Shown here one piece after another: positions 22,995-31,429 of a stretch of DNA of 35,400 bases. Position 1 is the stretch's first letter. Each line of letters opens with the position of its first letter. The notes beneath the pieces were generated by a model, which saw only the letters and a list, made by a program, of their open reading frames with translations, did not search any database and was not told where the DNA came from. Source of the DNA: a bacterium (GTDB lineage: Bacteria > Hydrothermota > UBA3073 > JACQXS01). The translations under genes and the position numbers were made by a program. The stretch is from the NCBI GenBank assembly GCA_030592575.1, contig JAUVIV010000017.1:1-35400 (forward strand). The letters run 5' to 3'.

Positions 22995-24113
22995 ATGAGG
23001 AGATTAATCTTATTGCTGTTGTTGATGCCTTTTTTCTCGCATTTTTCTAAAGCAACTAACTTTACGTTAAGCGGACAGGCTTCAACATGGGCTTTTTTAA
23101 GTGACGAATCTCAAATAGGTATGAGATATATTCCTGAATTAGGCATATCAAACACATTATTCAAAGAGCAAAGTATAGATGCTAGCATTTCATTAAATTC
23201 TTTTACTTGGTTTCCTGTTAACTCACTTAAAGATATCAATAATAATATTGACCTGGACATTTATCGTTTATGGCTTCGGTATTCAACTGCTCAACTTGAG
23301 TTAAGGATTGGTCTTCAAAAGATAAATTTTGGGCAAGCAAAAATATTACGAACGCTGATGTGGTTTGACCGTCTTGATATACGCGACCCTTTACAGTTAA
23401 CCGATGGAGTTTATGGTTTGCTCGGACGTTATTATTTTTTGAATAATGCTAATATTTGGCTTTGGGGATTATATGGGAATAATGGTCTTAAGGGATTGGA
23501 AATGTTTGAAACAGATGATGAGCAAGTGGAATTCGGAGGACGGTGTCAGGTTCCTTTGTTCAAGGGGGAGCTTGCTTTTAGTTTTAACCACAGAGATCTT
23601 GATAGAGCGGATTGGGAGAGCAAGATGAGTACGCCAATTTTCGATGGTTTAGAAAATCGCTATGCTATTGATGGAAACTGGGATATAGGAATAGGTATAT
23701 GGTTTGAAATGTTAGTAAGTGAAATAATGACAAACGAGAAAGAGTTACTCTGGCAGGAACTTTTAACAATCGGTACGGATTATACTTTTGGGATAGGTCC
23801 TGGGATACATCTTTTATGTGAGCATTTTATCTATTCATTCGGAGCGGAAATAGATAAAACTAATAATACGAGCAAGTTTTCGGCTTTACTCATTGATTTT
23901 AGTATAAGTATGTTGGACAGGTTGAGTGCTATAGGGTATTACGATTGGGAAGAAGAAAAAGTATATACATATATTGGTTTGCGACGTACTTATGATAATT
24001 GGCAGATTAATCTGCTCGGTTTTTCAGGTTCGCAGAATCCTATGGACAAGAAAAACAAGAACAATACTTTTAGCGGGAAAGGGGTACAATGTATGGTCAC
24101 TTACAATCACTAA
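22995..24113 (+). CDS. Outer-membrane beta-barrel protein of the exporter operon
   Basis: The 372-residue product has a signal peptide (1-20; LILLLLLMPFFSHFSKA) and then alternating hydrophobic/polar strands with aromatic residues throughout (YRLWLRYS, LELRIGLQKINFGQ, YYFLNNANIWLWGLYG, ELAFSFNHRDL, HLLCEHFIYSFGAE), the pattern of an outer-membrane barrel. The phrase GLQKINFGQAK followed by DRLDIRDPLQ and GVYGLLGRYYF recalls DUF1302/porin-like proteins. I place it in that broad class, not in a named family. It starts three bases after the tetR stop and is 16 bp before the ABC ATPase, so it is part of the transport system and may be its outer-membrane exit or acceptor. Confidence 0.7.
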   Translation: MRRLILLLLLMPFFSHFSKATNFTLSGQASTWAFLSDESQIGMRYIPELGISNTLFKEQSIDASISLNSFTWFPVNSLKDINNNIDLDIYRLWLRYSTAQLELRIGLQKINFGQAKILRTLMWFDRLDIRDPLQLTDGVYGLLGRYYFLNNANIWLWGLYGNNGLKGLEMFETDDEQVEFGGRCQVPLFKGELAFSFNHRDLDRADWESKMSTPIFDGLENRYAIDGNWDIGIGIWFEMLVSEIMTNEKELLWQELLTIGTDYTFGIGPGIHLLCEHFIYSFGAEIDKTNNTSKFSALLIDFSISMLDRLSAIGYYDWEEEKVYTYIGLRRTYDNWQINLLGFSGSQNPMDKKNKNNTFSGKGVQCMVTYNH

Positions 24114-24129
24114 AAGAAATGGAGGTATT

Positions 24130-24834
24130 ATGGCGTTAGTAAACATAGAAAAATTAATAAAACGTTATCCTGTTGGGAATGGACAATTTACTGCATTAGA
24201 CGATATTAATCTTAGTTTTGATAAAGGAGAATTTTGTGGGCTTATTGGGCCAAGTGGTTCCGGTAAAACCACACTTTTAAATATTATAGGCTCTCTTGAT
24301 ACACCGTCCGAAGGAAGTGCAACAGTAATTGGCAGTCGGATAGAGGATTTATCGGAAAAAGAAGCTGCAAAGCTTAGGTGTGAGCATATGGGTTTTATTT
24401 TCCAGACCTATAATCTTTTGCCGGTATATACGGTATATGAGAATGTTGAATTTCCCTTGCTCCTTATGAAGATGACCAACGAAGAAAGGAAAAAGAAGAC
24501 ACTGGATGCATTGGAATGGGTGGGGCTAACCGACAAGATAAACTCAAAACCTACTCAGTTGTCAGGAGGAGAGGGGCAACGTGTGTCAATTGCGCGGGCT
24601 ATGGTCAAGGAACCGCAATTGGTACTTGCAGATGAGCCAACTGCTAACCTGGATGCCGAGAACTCACGCAATATACTTGATACAATGGTGCGATTGAACA
24701 AAGAATTGAACACTACCTTTATCTTTGCCACACATGATGAAAAGGTAATCCGATATTTAAGACGGAAGATACTTTTGGTAGATGGTGAGGTTGTTAAGGA
24801 TGAAAATGTAAATCAAACAGAAGAAAAAAAGTAA
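24130..24834 (+). CDS. LolD/MacB-type ABC transporter ATPase
   Basis: The start at 24130 is chosen because GGAGG lies at 24121-24125 and the product then starts like LolD-family proteins (MALVNIEKLIKRYPVG); the open frame runs further upstream into the barrel gene. The 234-residue protein has Walker A GPSGSGKTT (40-48), Q-loop Gln92, signature LSGGE (144-148), Walker B LVLADEP (164-170), D-loop TANLD and H-loop His202. It powers the two FtsX-like permeases that follow (7-bp gap). LolD/MacB ATPases drive mechanotransmission-type exporters that extrude lipoproteins or other envelope molecules from the inner membrane. Confidence 0.95.
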   Translation: MALVNIEKLIKRYPVGNGQFTALDDINLSFDKGEFCGLIGPSGSGKTTLLNIIGSLDTPSEGSATVIGSRIEDLSEKEAAKLRCEHMGFIFQTYNLLPVYTVYENVEFPLLLMKMTNEERKKKTLDALEWVGLTDKINSKPTQLSGGEGQRVSIARAMVKEPQLVLADEPTANLDAENSRNILDTMVRLNKELNTTFIFATHDEKVIRYLRRKILLVDGEVVKDENVNQTEEKK

Positions 24835-24841
24835 GGGGAAA

Positions 24842-26014
24842 ATGTTAGAATTCAAATTGGCTTATCGAAATTTGAAAGGGGTGGGCTTAAGGACATGGCT
24901 CAATGTTGCGGTTCTTTCAATTGCCTACGTTCTTATTATCTGGCACCAGGGGCTTCTCTCAGGTATGTTTACCCATTCAATTAGACATACTATAAATGAC
25001 GAGATTGCGGGTGGACAGTACTGGCATAAAAATTATGACCCTTATGACCCTATTTCCCTGGATGAAAGCCACGGTGTTATCTCTACAGAGTTGCAATCGT
25101 TAATTAAAAATAAACAAGCTACTCCTATTTTAATCAGGCAGGCATCAATATATCCTGAGGGCAGGGTTCAATCGGTGCTTTTGAAGGGAATTGACTTGAG
25201 ACAGACAGTACTGGAAATCCCTTCGGGTAAACTTGTTACAAAAGAAAACATCTTGCCGATTCTCATCGGGCAACGCATGGCAGAGAAGAACTCATTGAAA
25301 AAAGGGGATTATCTGACGATACGCCTTAGAGATGCCAAGGGAACATTTGATGCAGTTGAAGGTAAAGTAGTTGAGATTATGCATACAATGGTACAATCTA
25401 TTGATAACAGGCAGTTATGGATTCCCATAGAACGGATGCAGAAAATAACTTGCATGGAAAACGAGGCAACTATCGTGGTAGTCGGCAAAAAAATCAGCGG
25501 GCAGAAAAACCTGCCTGATTGGAAATTCAAAAGTCAAGAATTCCTTCTCAGTGATATTACCAGTATAGTAAAATCAAAAAAGGTTGGTGGATATATCTTG
25601 TATATTATACTGATGTTCCTTGCAATGCTCGCAATCTTTGATACGCAGATTTTATCTATTTTCAGACGAAAGAAAGAAATAGGCACTTTAATAGCACTCG
25701 GAATGACACGGTTCAGGGTAGTAAGACTCTTTACTATTGAAGGAGCAATGCACGGAATTTTAGCTGCAGGGGTTGGAGCAATTTACGGAATACCTCTTCT
25801 AATCATCAGTCTCAAGAAAGGCTTGCCGATGCCCGGAGCTGTTGACGACTATGGATATGCCCTTTCAAGTAGAATGTATCCTTCATATTCTGCAGGACTT
25901 ATTCTGGGTACGGTGTTAATAGTTATGGTAACCGTAACAATCGTTAGCTACTTACCCAGCAGCAGGATTTCAAAATTAAAACCAACAGAAGCTTTGAAAG
26001 GAAAAATATCATGA
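24842..26014 (+). CDS. FtsX/LolC-like ABC permease, first of a pair
   Basis: The 390-residue protein has the four-helix plan of the MacB/LolCE/FtsX family: TM1 about 18-40, a large periplasmic domain to about 245, and TM2-4 at about 248-272, 298-322 and 350-375. The cytoplasmic coupling helix RRKKEIGTLIALGM and the C-terminal phrase SKLKPTEALKGK are typical. It would pair with the next permease as a heterodimer on the ATPase dimer. The stop overlaps the next start by four bases (ATGA). Confidence 0.9.
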   Translation: MLEFKLAYRNLKGVGLRTWLNVAVLSIAYVLIIWHQGLLSGMFTHSIRHTINDEIAGGQYWHKNYDPYDPISLDESHGVISTELQSLIKNKQATPILIRQASIYPEGRVQSVLLKGIDLRQTVLEIPSGKLVTKENILPILIGQRMAEKNSLKKGDYLTIRLRDAKGTFDAVEGKVVEIMHTMVQSIDNRQLWIPIERMQKITCMENEATIVVVGKKISGQKNLPDWKFKSQEFLLSDITSIVKSKKVGGYILYIILMFLAMLAIFDTQILSIFRRKKEIGTLIALGMTRFRVVRLFTIEGAMHGILAAGVGAIYGIPLLIISLKKGLPMPGAVDDYGYALSSRMYPSYSAGLILGTVLIVMVTVTIVSYLPSSRISKLKPTEALKGKIS

Positions 26015-27282
26015 AGAGATTCCTAATAAAAGGTTTGCTCAGGGACCGTTCCAGAAGCATGTTCCCTATAATGATGGTAGCCACAGGTGCTTTCCTGACC
26101 GTACTCCTTTACGGATGGATGAAAGGAGCAATGGGAAATATGGTTGATACCAATGCCAAATTTGATACCGGCCATGTAAAGATTATGACCCGTGCCTATA
26201 AGGAACTCGCTGACCAAATGCCTAATGACCTGGCACTACTGGGAGTTGACGGTATTTTGAAGCAATTACGAGATAGCGAAAGTACTATGAGATGGGTACC
26301 GCGCATACGATTCGGAGGACTTCTGGATATCCCGGATGATAAAGGAGAGACACGTTCTCAGGGACCTGTGATGGGTCTTGGGCTGGACCTGAGCCCGGGA
26401 TCACCGGAAAGGGATATACTTAATATTGAAAACGCCATAATAGAAGGGAAAATGCCGGAGAAAGAAAATGAGATATTGGTAAGCAAAGATTTTGCTCGAA
26501 AACTCGGGGTAAAGGTCGGCGAGACTGCAACTCTGCTCAGTTCAACTATGTATGGCAGTATGGCTATGTATAATTTCAAAGTTTCAGGGATTATATGGTT
26601 CGGTGTATCGGCTATGGACAGAGGAACCATTATTGCAAATATAAAGGGTGTTCAATCTGCGTTGGATATGACGGATGGTGCAAGCGAGATATTGGGATAT
26701 TACAAGAATATGACATATATCGATAAAGAGATGAAGGGCATTGCGGAGAAATTTAATAGAGAATACTCAAGGGAAGAAAATGAGTTTTCGTCGATTATGC
26801 TGACATTGGGAGAACAGAATGGTCTCGGGGAATATGTTGAATTTGTTGAAATTTCAGGAAGTATAATGGTTTTTATTTTTGTGATTGCTATGTCGATTGT
26901 ACTTTGGAATGCCGGATTGATGAACGGGCTTCGACGATACGGGGAAGTGGGACTGCGTCTTGCAATGGGTGAAGCAAAAGGAAGGATATACCGCTCATTG
27001 ATATATGAGTCAATAGCTATTGGCTTGATTGGAGCTGTAATTGGAACTATTATAGGGTTGGGATTCTCGTATTTCTTGCAAACTCACCCATTGAATTTTG
27101 CAGATAAAATGCAACAATCTACCTTGCTTCTATCTGATGAAATTGGCGCTTGTGTAACCCTGACAAGTTATTATATTGGATTTTTTCCAGGGCTTCTTGC
27201 TTCGGTGCTTGGCACAATGTTTGCAGGAATCGGAATTTACCGAAGAAAAACATCACAATTATTTAAGGAGTTAGAGATATGA
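26011..27282 (+). CDS. FtsX/LolE-like ABC permease, second of a pair
   Basis: The 423-residue protein has the same plan: one N-terminal TM (about 13-38), a ~240-residue periplasmic domain, and three C-terminal TM helices with the coupling helix RRYGEVGLRLAMGEAKG. AAAGGA lies before the ATG, which overlaps the previous stop. It overlaps the LolA-like gene by four bases in turn. Unlike MacB, the ATPase is a separate protein and there are two different permeases, the LolCDE arrangement. Substrate unknown; the linked LolA-like protein and barrel suggest lipid, lipoprotein or hydrophobic cargo. Confidence 0.9.
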   Translation: MKRFLIKGLLRDRSRSMFPIMMVATGAFLTVLLYGWMKGAMGNMVDTNAKFDTGHVKIMTRAYKELADQMPNDLALLGVDGILKQLRDSESTMRWVPRIRFGGLLDIPDDKGETRSQGPVMGLGLDLSPGSPERDILNIENAIIEGKMPEKENEILVSKDFARKLGVKVGETATLLSSTMYGSMAMYNFKVSGIIWFGVSAMDRGTIIANIKGVQSALDMTDGASEILGYYKNMTYIDKEMKGIAEKFNREYSREENEFSSIMLTLGEQNGLGEYVEFVEISGSIMVFIFVIAMSIVLWNAGLMNGLRRYGEVGLRLAMGEAKGRIYRSLIYESIAIGLIGAVIGTIIGLGFSYFLQTHPLNFADKMQQSTLLLSDEIGACVTLTSYYIGFFPGLLASVLGTMFAGIGIYRRKTSQLFKELEI

Positions 27283-28013
27283 AAATATTAATTGCTTTAT
27301 TATTTATGTATGGCAGTATGCTTTACGCTGAAACACCTTCGGGTGAAGTGATTTTAGAAAGAATTGATAAAAATTTTGACGCAAAAACCCAAATTTTAAC
27401 TGCAACTATGATTGTCAAGGGACGCAGAGGAACTCGTACTGTAAAGTCAAAAACATGGGCAGAAGGTGAGGATAAGGCATTTACTGAATACCTGTCACCT
27501 GCCCGTGAAAAAGGTACCAAGATGCTAAAACTCGGAGATGAGTTATGGACCTGGACTCCTTCTGCTGACCGTACGATTAAGATAGCAGGGCATATGCTGA
27601 GGCAGTCGATGATGGGCTCTGACATTTCTTACGAAGATATTATGGAAAATCCTAAGCTAAGCGAAATATATGATTCAAAGATAATTGAGGAAGAAGAATT
27701 AGAAGGTCGCGCTTGTTATGTATTGGGATTGACTGCTACACAAGATAATATAGCCTATCATTCGCGTAAATTATGGGTTGATAAGGAACGTTATCTTCCG
27801 TTGAAAGAAGAAAGATTTGCAAAGAGTGGCAAACTCTTGAAGACTCTTGTAATAAATGAAGTTTTTAAAGTAGGTAACCGTTGGTATCCAAAAAAAATGA
27901 CCTTTAAAGATGTTTTGAAAAAAGGCTCCGGAACAGAGTTTATTATTGATTCTATTAAATTTAATGTCAAAATACCGAACTATATTTTTTCTAAAGCGGC
28001 GTTGAGGAGATAG
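27279..28013 (+). CDS. LolA-like periplasmic carrier (outer membrane lipoprotein-sorting family)
   Basis: The 244-residue product has a signal peptide (1-17; cleavage likely after MLYA) and matches the LolA-like 'outer membrane lipoprotein-sorting' class: VILERIDKNFDAKTQILTAT in pieces, then MIVKGRRGTRTVKSK, KMLKLGDELWTWTPSADRTIKI, SDISYEDIM, GRACYVLGLTA, KLWVDKERYLPLKEE and GNRWYPKKMTF. The beta-sheet cup of this fold holds acyl chains. A related pairing of LolA-like proteins with a barrel and an exporter is known for RND (MMPL) systems; here the exporter is an ABC type. Last gene of the operon; a GGAAGAG/CTCTTCC hairpin (28031-28076) follows but lacks a T-run. Confidence 0.85.
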   Translation: MKILIALLFMYGSMLYAETPSGEVILERIDKNFDAKTQILTATMIVKGRRGTRTVKSKTWAEGEDKAFTEYLSPAREKGTKMLKLGDELWTWTPSADRTIKIAGHMLRQSMMGSDISYEDIMENPKLSEIYDSKIIEEEELEGRACYVLGLTATQDNIAYHSRKLWVDKERYLPLKEERFAKSGKLLKTLVINEVFKVGNRWYPKKMTFKDVLKKGSGTEFIIDSIKFNVKIPNYIFSKAALRR

Positions 28014-28030
28014 TTTTTATCTGAATTCAT

Positions 28031-28077
28031 GGAAGAGAGTTTCTATTCTCAATAATCAGGATTGGAAAACTCTTCCA
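28031..28077 (+). repeat. Inverted repeat after the transporter operon
   Basis: GGAAGAG (28031-28037) pairs with CTCTTCC (28070-28076), extended by TTT/AAA after a two-base bulge. No U-tract follows, so it is more likely an mRNA-end stabiliser or repeat than a terminator. Confidence 0.4.
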
Positions 28078-28108
28078 GTAGATAGTTGAAAAATCTCCTA
28101 TAAAAAGT

Positions 28109-28137
28109 TTGACATTTTGAAAAAGGTTTATTATAAT
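28109..28137 (+). promoter_or_regulatory. Distal promoter P1 of the C25 protease gene (consensus)
   Basis: TTGACA (28109-28114), exactly 17 bp, TATAAT (28132-28137): both boxes perfect. Just downstream, AAACC/GGTTT (28151-28165) forms a small hairpin followed by an A/T-rich stretch. Confidence 0.85.
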
Positions 28138-28205
28138 TGTTGTAATGCTAAAACCCCACAGGTTTATAAATTTTTCTCCTCTAAAGTTAGAAATCTCAAA
28201 AAAAC

Positions 28206-28234
28206 TTGACTTTTTTTGGTAGAGTTAGTATAGT
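28206..28234 (+). promoter_or_regulatory. Proximal promoter P2 of the C25 protease gene
   Basis: TTGACT (28206-28211), 17-bp spacer, TATAGT (28229-28234), start ~20 nt before the ATG at 28262, with an AGGAGA ribosome site at 28251-28256. Confidence 0.75.
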
Positions 28235-28261
28235 ATAAAAGTATAAAAAAAGGAGATACTT

Positions 28262-30379
28262 ATGTATTTATGGCTTATATTAACCATTGCTTTTTGGGGA
28301 CAATCCAATGTGCTGACAGTAGACGTGCCGTCGTTGGAATACCGTATTACCGACAATAAACTTCTTACGAAAAACGGACAATATCTTAATACACCCGGTG
28401 TCCCAAAATTGCCATGCAGAAAGCTGACAATTGCTCTTCCACCGGGAACAGTGCTTGAATCTGTGCAATTTTATGGAACGAGAAATGAATTGGAAACACT
28501 CGAGATAGCACCTACAGAACCGATGCTTCCTTTAATAGATAAAAAAGATATAATCTCCAGAACTTGGGGAATGTGTAAAAATAGAAAGGATAAAATTTAC
28601 TCTTCGGATCTGTTCTATCCTGAAACCTATGGTAAAGTTGTCTCAAGAGGAGGGCTTAGAAAATATACCTTGATTGATGTTGTCTGTTATCCTTTTGCTT
28701 ACAAACCAGTGTCTAAGAGACTATACTATACCCCATTTATCAGAATTGAAGTCCACTACAGGATGATAGAACCAGAAAGTAAAAGAGCAAAAATTTGGCA
28801 ACGCTTGATGGACGACGTAACCTTTGATGAGATTGCAAAAGAAGTCATATACAACTGGGAAGACGCCCAAACCTGGTACCAGACCGATAAACCAAAGCAA
28901 GCAAACGGGTATACCATAATAATACCGTCTTCACTTGAGAGTTCGGTTGACAATCTTGTTACCTGGCGGCAGAGTCTGGGTTATAATGTCAATATCGTAA
29001 CAAAGGAATACATAGAGTCAAACGTAGCAGGAAATGACCTTGAGCAGAAGATAAGAAACTATTTGAGGGAAAATATGGTTGACATTGAGTACGTATTACT
29101 CGTAGGTTTTGTGACAGATATGCCTATGCGTCAAATAGTGCCGTTTAACAACGATCCTGATAGTCCTTACGATGATCCGATTTTTTCGCCGATACCATCC
29201 GACCTATATTATGCTGAATTGACTGATCCAGATAGTTTATCATGGAATAGTGATAGAGATGAGTACTATGGTGAGGTTTTTAATCAAAATTTTGAACTTT
29301 ATGGAGATGACAATCCTGATTATTACGCTGATGTTCACCTGGGAAGAATACCTTTCAGTACGAAGAGCATCATTGAGGATATTTGTGAAAAGACGATAAC
29401 CTTTGACAGCAATACTGATTTAGTTTACAAAACTGCTGCATTGTTAGCAGGTGGTGTGTACTATTTTGAAAATGAGAATCATGGTGGTAATCCGAGGAAT
29501 GATGGAGCCGATTACATGGAACAGCTTATGAATGATTCGGTAATTGATAGATCAGTTGCTGTTTACCTCTATGATAAGACAGGCCTGAGTCCATGTTCTT
29601 ACTCTTGCACTGACTCCCTTACCAGGAACAATATGATTTCCTATTGCCAGAATAAAGGTATTATGTATGAATGTCATCACGGAACACACGATAAGTATGC
29701 GAGAAGAATATGGGCATGGGACGATGGTGATAGTATTCCAGAAAGTAATGAGATACAATGCCCTACGTGTCTCCATCAAAGTGATGTCTATCAATTGGAT
29801 AATGATTATCCCGCCACGACATTCCTGAGGTCTTGCTTGTGTGGTAAATCTGAAATTACAGGTCTTGGTGCTCAACTCTTACATCATGGTTCCTCTGTTG
29901 TTATTAGTAGCTCACGAGTTACTTGGATGTCTTCATTGGACCCAGGTGGTATGCCTTATCATTTTTTCGACAGACTCATGAAGGACACGACTTTGAGTAA
30001 CGGCATCATCGGCAAAGCATATGATCTTGCTAGAAACGATTTCATGGATGCGACCGGTTCATGGCTTCCTGCATACCACTATAATCTCTTTGGAGATCCT
30101 GCTCTAAAACAACTTGGTAGGTACATAGGAATTGAAGAGGTACAAACAGAACCAACTTTTTCTCCTATTTCAATATATCCCAATCCATTCATCCATACAA
30201 CTGCTATTCGTTATTCATTAAACGAAAACCGAAACGATTTACTATTAACGATATACGACCTCTCTGGCAGATTAATTGAAACAATTGAGAGTAACACAAT
30301 TGGTAAAAATCTTAAGTCAGGCATCTATTTTCTAAAAATTGAGGGCTACAAGCCAGTGAAGCTTGTGAAGTTGAAGTAG
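28262..30379 (+). CDS. Gingipain-like C25 family cysteine protease with T9SS sorting domain
   Basis: The 705-residue product has a short signal sequence, a propeptide-like region (about 20-210; GVPKLPCRKLTIALPPGT is typical of C25 proregions), the caspase-fold catalytic domain (about 215-620; GYTIIIPSSLE, EYVLLVG, SDLYYAEL, ADVHLGRIPF), and a T9SS sorting domain (630-705; SIYPNPF, IYDLSGRLIET, SGIYFLKIEG). The catalytic His is H473 in CHHGTH; the likely nucleophile is C525 in FLRSCLCGKSE, with C527 the alternative. C25 enzymes include gingipains and PorU, the sortase of type IX secretion. PorU lacks a sorting domain, so this one is more likely a secreted surface protease. Two tandem promoters drive it. 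Confidence 0.93.
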   Translation: MYLWLILTIAFWGQSNVLTVDVPSLEYRITDNKLLTKNGQYLNTPGVPKLPCRKLTIALPPGTVLESVQFYGTRNELETLEIAPTEPMLPLIDKKDIISRTWGMCKNRKDKIYSSDLFYPETYGKVVSRGGLRKYTLIDVVCYPFAYKPVSKRLYYTPFIRIEVHYRMIEPESKRAKIWQRLMDDVTFDEIAKEVIYNWEDAQTWYQTDKPKQANGYTIIIPSSLESSVDNLVTWRQSLGYNVNIVTKEYIESNVAGNDLEQKIRNYLRENMVDIEYVLLVGFVTDMPMRQIVPFNNDPDSPYDDPIFSPIPSDLYYAELTDPDSLSWNSDRDEYYGEVFNQNFELYGDDNPDYYADVHLGRIPFSTKSIIEDICEKTITFDSNTDLVYKTAALLAGGVYYFENENHGGNPRNDGADYMEQLMNDSVIDRSVAVYLYDKTGLSPCSYSCTDSLTRNNMISYCQNKGIMYECHHGTHDKYARRIWAWDDGDSIPESNEIQCPTCLHQSDVYQLDNDYPATTFLRSCLCGKSEITGLGAQLLHHGSSVVISSSRVTWMSSLDPGGMPYHFFDRLMKDTTLSNGIIGKAYDLARNDFMDATGSWLPAYHYNLFGDPALKQLGRYIGIEEVQTEPTFSPISIYPNPFIHTTAIRYSLNENRNDLLLTIYDLSGRLIETIESNTIGKNLKSGIYFLKIEGYKPVKLVKLK

Positions 30380-30499
30380 TCTTTCCCACTACAAATTCAT
30401 AAATCCTGATAAAAAAACTTACAAAAAAGGAAAAAGAATCAGACTCAAATTTCCAGATTACATTTTAGATTTTTTACAGAATTTTTCATAAATAAATTG

Positions 30500-30528
30500 T
30501 TGACTTCTATATTGAGAAACAATATAAT
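30500..30528 (+). promoter_or_regulatory. Promoter upstream of tRNA-Ser
   Basis: TTGACT (30500-30505), 17-bp spacer, TATAAT (30523-30528), 125 bp before the tRNA. No gene lies in between, so it probably makes the tRNA precursor. The remaining gap after the protease (30380-30499) shows nothing. Confidence 0.75.
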
Positions 30529-30652
30529 GTGAAGCATTAAAAATAGGGTTGATGGTACTTAATGTTTTGTGCGAGTTATTGGTCGTATTTTATGCGTTTT
30601 TAAAAAGTATTTTACACTTAGGATTGTAGAAGGGTGTTTTTAACCTATTAAT

Positions 30653-30741
30653 GGAGAGGTGTCCGAGCGGCTTAAGGAGCACGACTGGAAATCGTGTGTT
30701 CTCAGAAATGAGACCCGCGGGTTCAAATCCCGCCCTCTCCG
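30653..30741 (+). tRNA. tRNA-Ser (GGA)
   Basis: The acceptor GGAGAGG (30653-30659) pairs with CCTCTCC (30734-30740), discriminator G. The anticodon stem CACGA/TCGTG holds loop CTGGAAA with anticodon GGA at 30687-30689. The long variable arm (TTCTC...GAGA) is the class II feature of tRNA-Ser. No CCA is encoded (G then TGTA). Confidence 0.96.
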
Positions 30742-30802
30742 TGTAATTTTTCTCGGTTTTAGATTGACCAATGAATAGTAAATGACACATAATCTTTTTT
30801 TC

Positions 30803-30831
30803 TTGACAAACAAAGAAGCTTACATTAAAGT
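30803..30831 (+). promoter_or_regulatory. Promoter of the polysaccharide operon
   Basis: TTGACA (30803-30808), 17-bp spacer, TAAAGT (30826-30831), giving a leader of about 130 nt. The leader has a GGAGGAG at 30842-30848 without a useful start after it, and a hairpin just before the first gene. Confidence 0.65.
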
Positions 30832-30933
30832 TCTGAAAAATGGAGGAGTTATAGGAATCTTTTAAGGTATGTGAGTTTGAAAAAAATAATTGCTTATATG
30901 CCTTGTGAGATTTTTTTTGTTTAATTTATTAGA

Positions 30934-30966
30934 GGGGTAACTTGTAGAGTACCCCCTATTTTTTAT
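30934..30966 (+). promoter_or_regulatory. Terminator-like hairpin immediately before the first start codon (attenuator?)
   Basis: Stem GGGGTA/TACCCC (30934-30939, 30950-30955) and loop ACTTGTAGAG, followed by CTATTTTTTATA and then the ATG at 30968. This is the form of an intrinsic terminator, placed so that no ribosome site fits between it and the gene. Confidence 0.6.
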
Positions 30967-30967
30967 A

Positions 30968-31426
30968 ATGATAATAGAAGGAGTAAAAGTAAAAAAGTTA
31001 CGAGTAATCTCGGATGAACGAGGAAGACTGATGGAAATACTGAGGTCAGATGACGAATTATTTCAGGAATTTGGACAAGTATATATGACTACTGCATATC
31101 CTGGTATAGTAAAAGGATGGCATTATCACAAAGTGCAATCTGATAATATGACTTGTATTCATGGGATGATGAAGATTGTGCTTTATGATGCGAGAAAGGA
31201 TTCAAAAACTTACGGTGAAGTGCAAGAATTTTTCGCGGGGGAACATAATCCGATAATTATTCATATTCCTCCTTATGTGTATCATGGTTTTAAATGCATT
31301 AGCGAAAAAGAAGCCATTGTAGTAAATGTTCCGACTAAAGTTTACAATTACGAAAATCCTGATGAGTATAGAGTGGATCCTAATAAAAATGATATACCAT
31401 ATAATTGGGAAAGAAAAGACGGGTAA
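30968..31426 (+). CDS. RmlC-like sugar epimerase/isomerase (cupin)
   Basis: The 152-residue protein is a short cupin of the dTDP-4-dehydrorhamnose 3,5-epimerase family. It keeps the KGWHYHK motif (His52 aligns with the catalytic base of RmlC), a GMMKIVLYDARKDSKTYGE strand as in RmlC, and PPYVYHGF. It starts at an ATG with no ribosome site, but homologous sequences I recall begin at the same IEGVKVKKL phrase, so the start is likely right. It is followed after 3 bp by an SDR sugar dehydratase, forming a sugar-nucleotide pair for the surface polysaccharide. The exact product is uncertain. Confidence 0.8.
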   Translation: MIIEGVKVKKLRVISDERGRLMEILRSDDELFQEFGQVYMTTAYPGIVKGWHYHKVQSDNMTCIHGMMKIVLYDARKDSKTYGEVQEFFAGEHNPIIIHIPPYVYHGFKCISEKEAIVVNVPTKVYNYENPDEYRVDPNKNDIPYNWERKDG

Positions 31427-31429
31427 ATT

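Noticed and set aside
28262-30379. C25 protease as PorU, the type IX sortase
   Set aside because: It carries a sorting domain of its own and is shorter than PorU, so it is more likely a secreted substrate.
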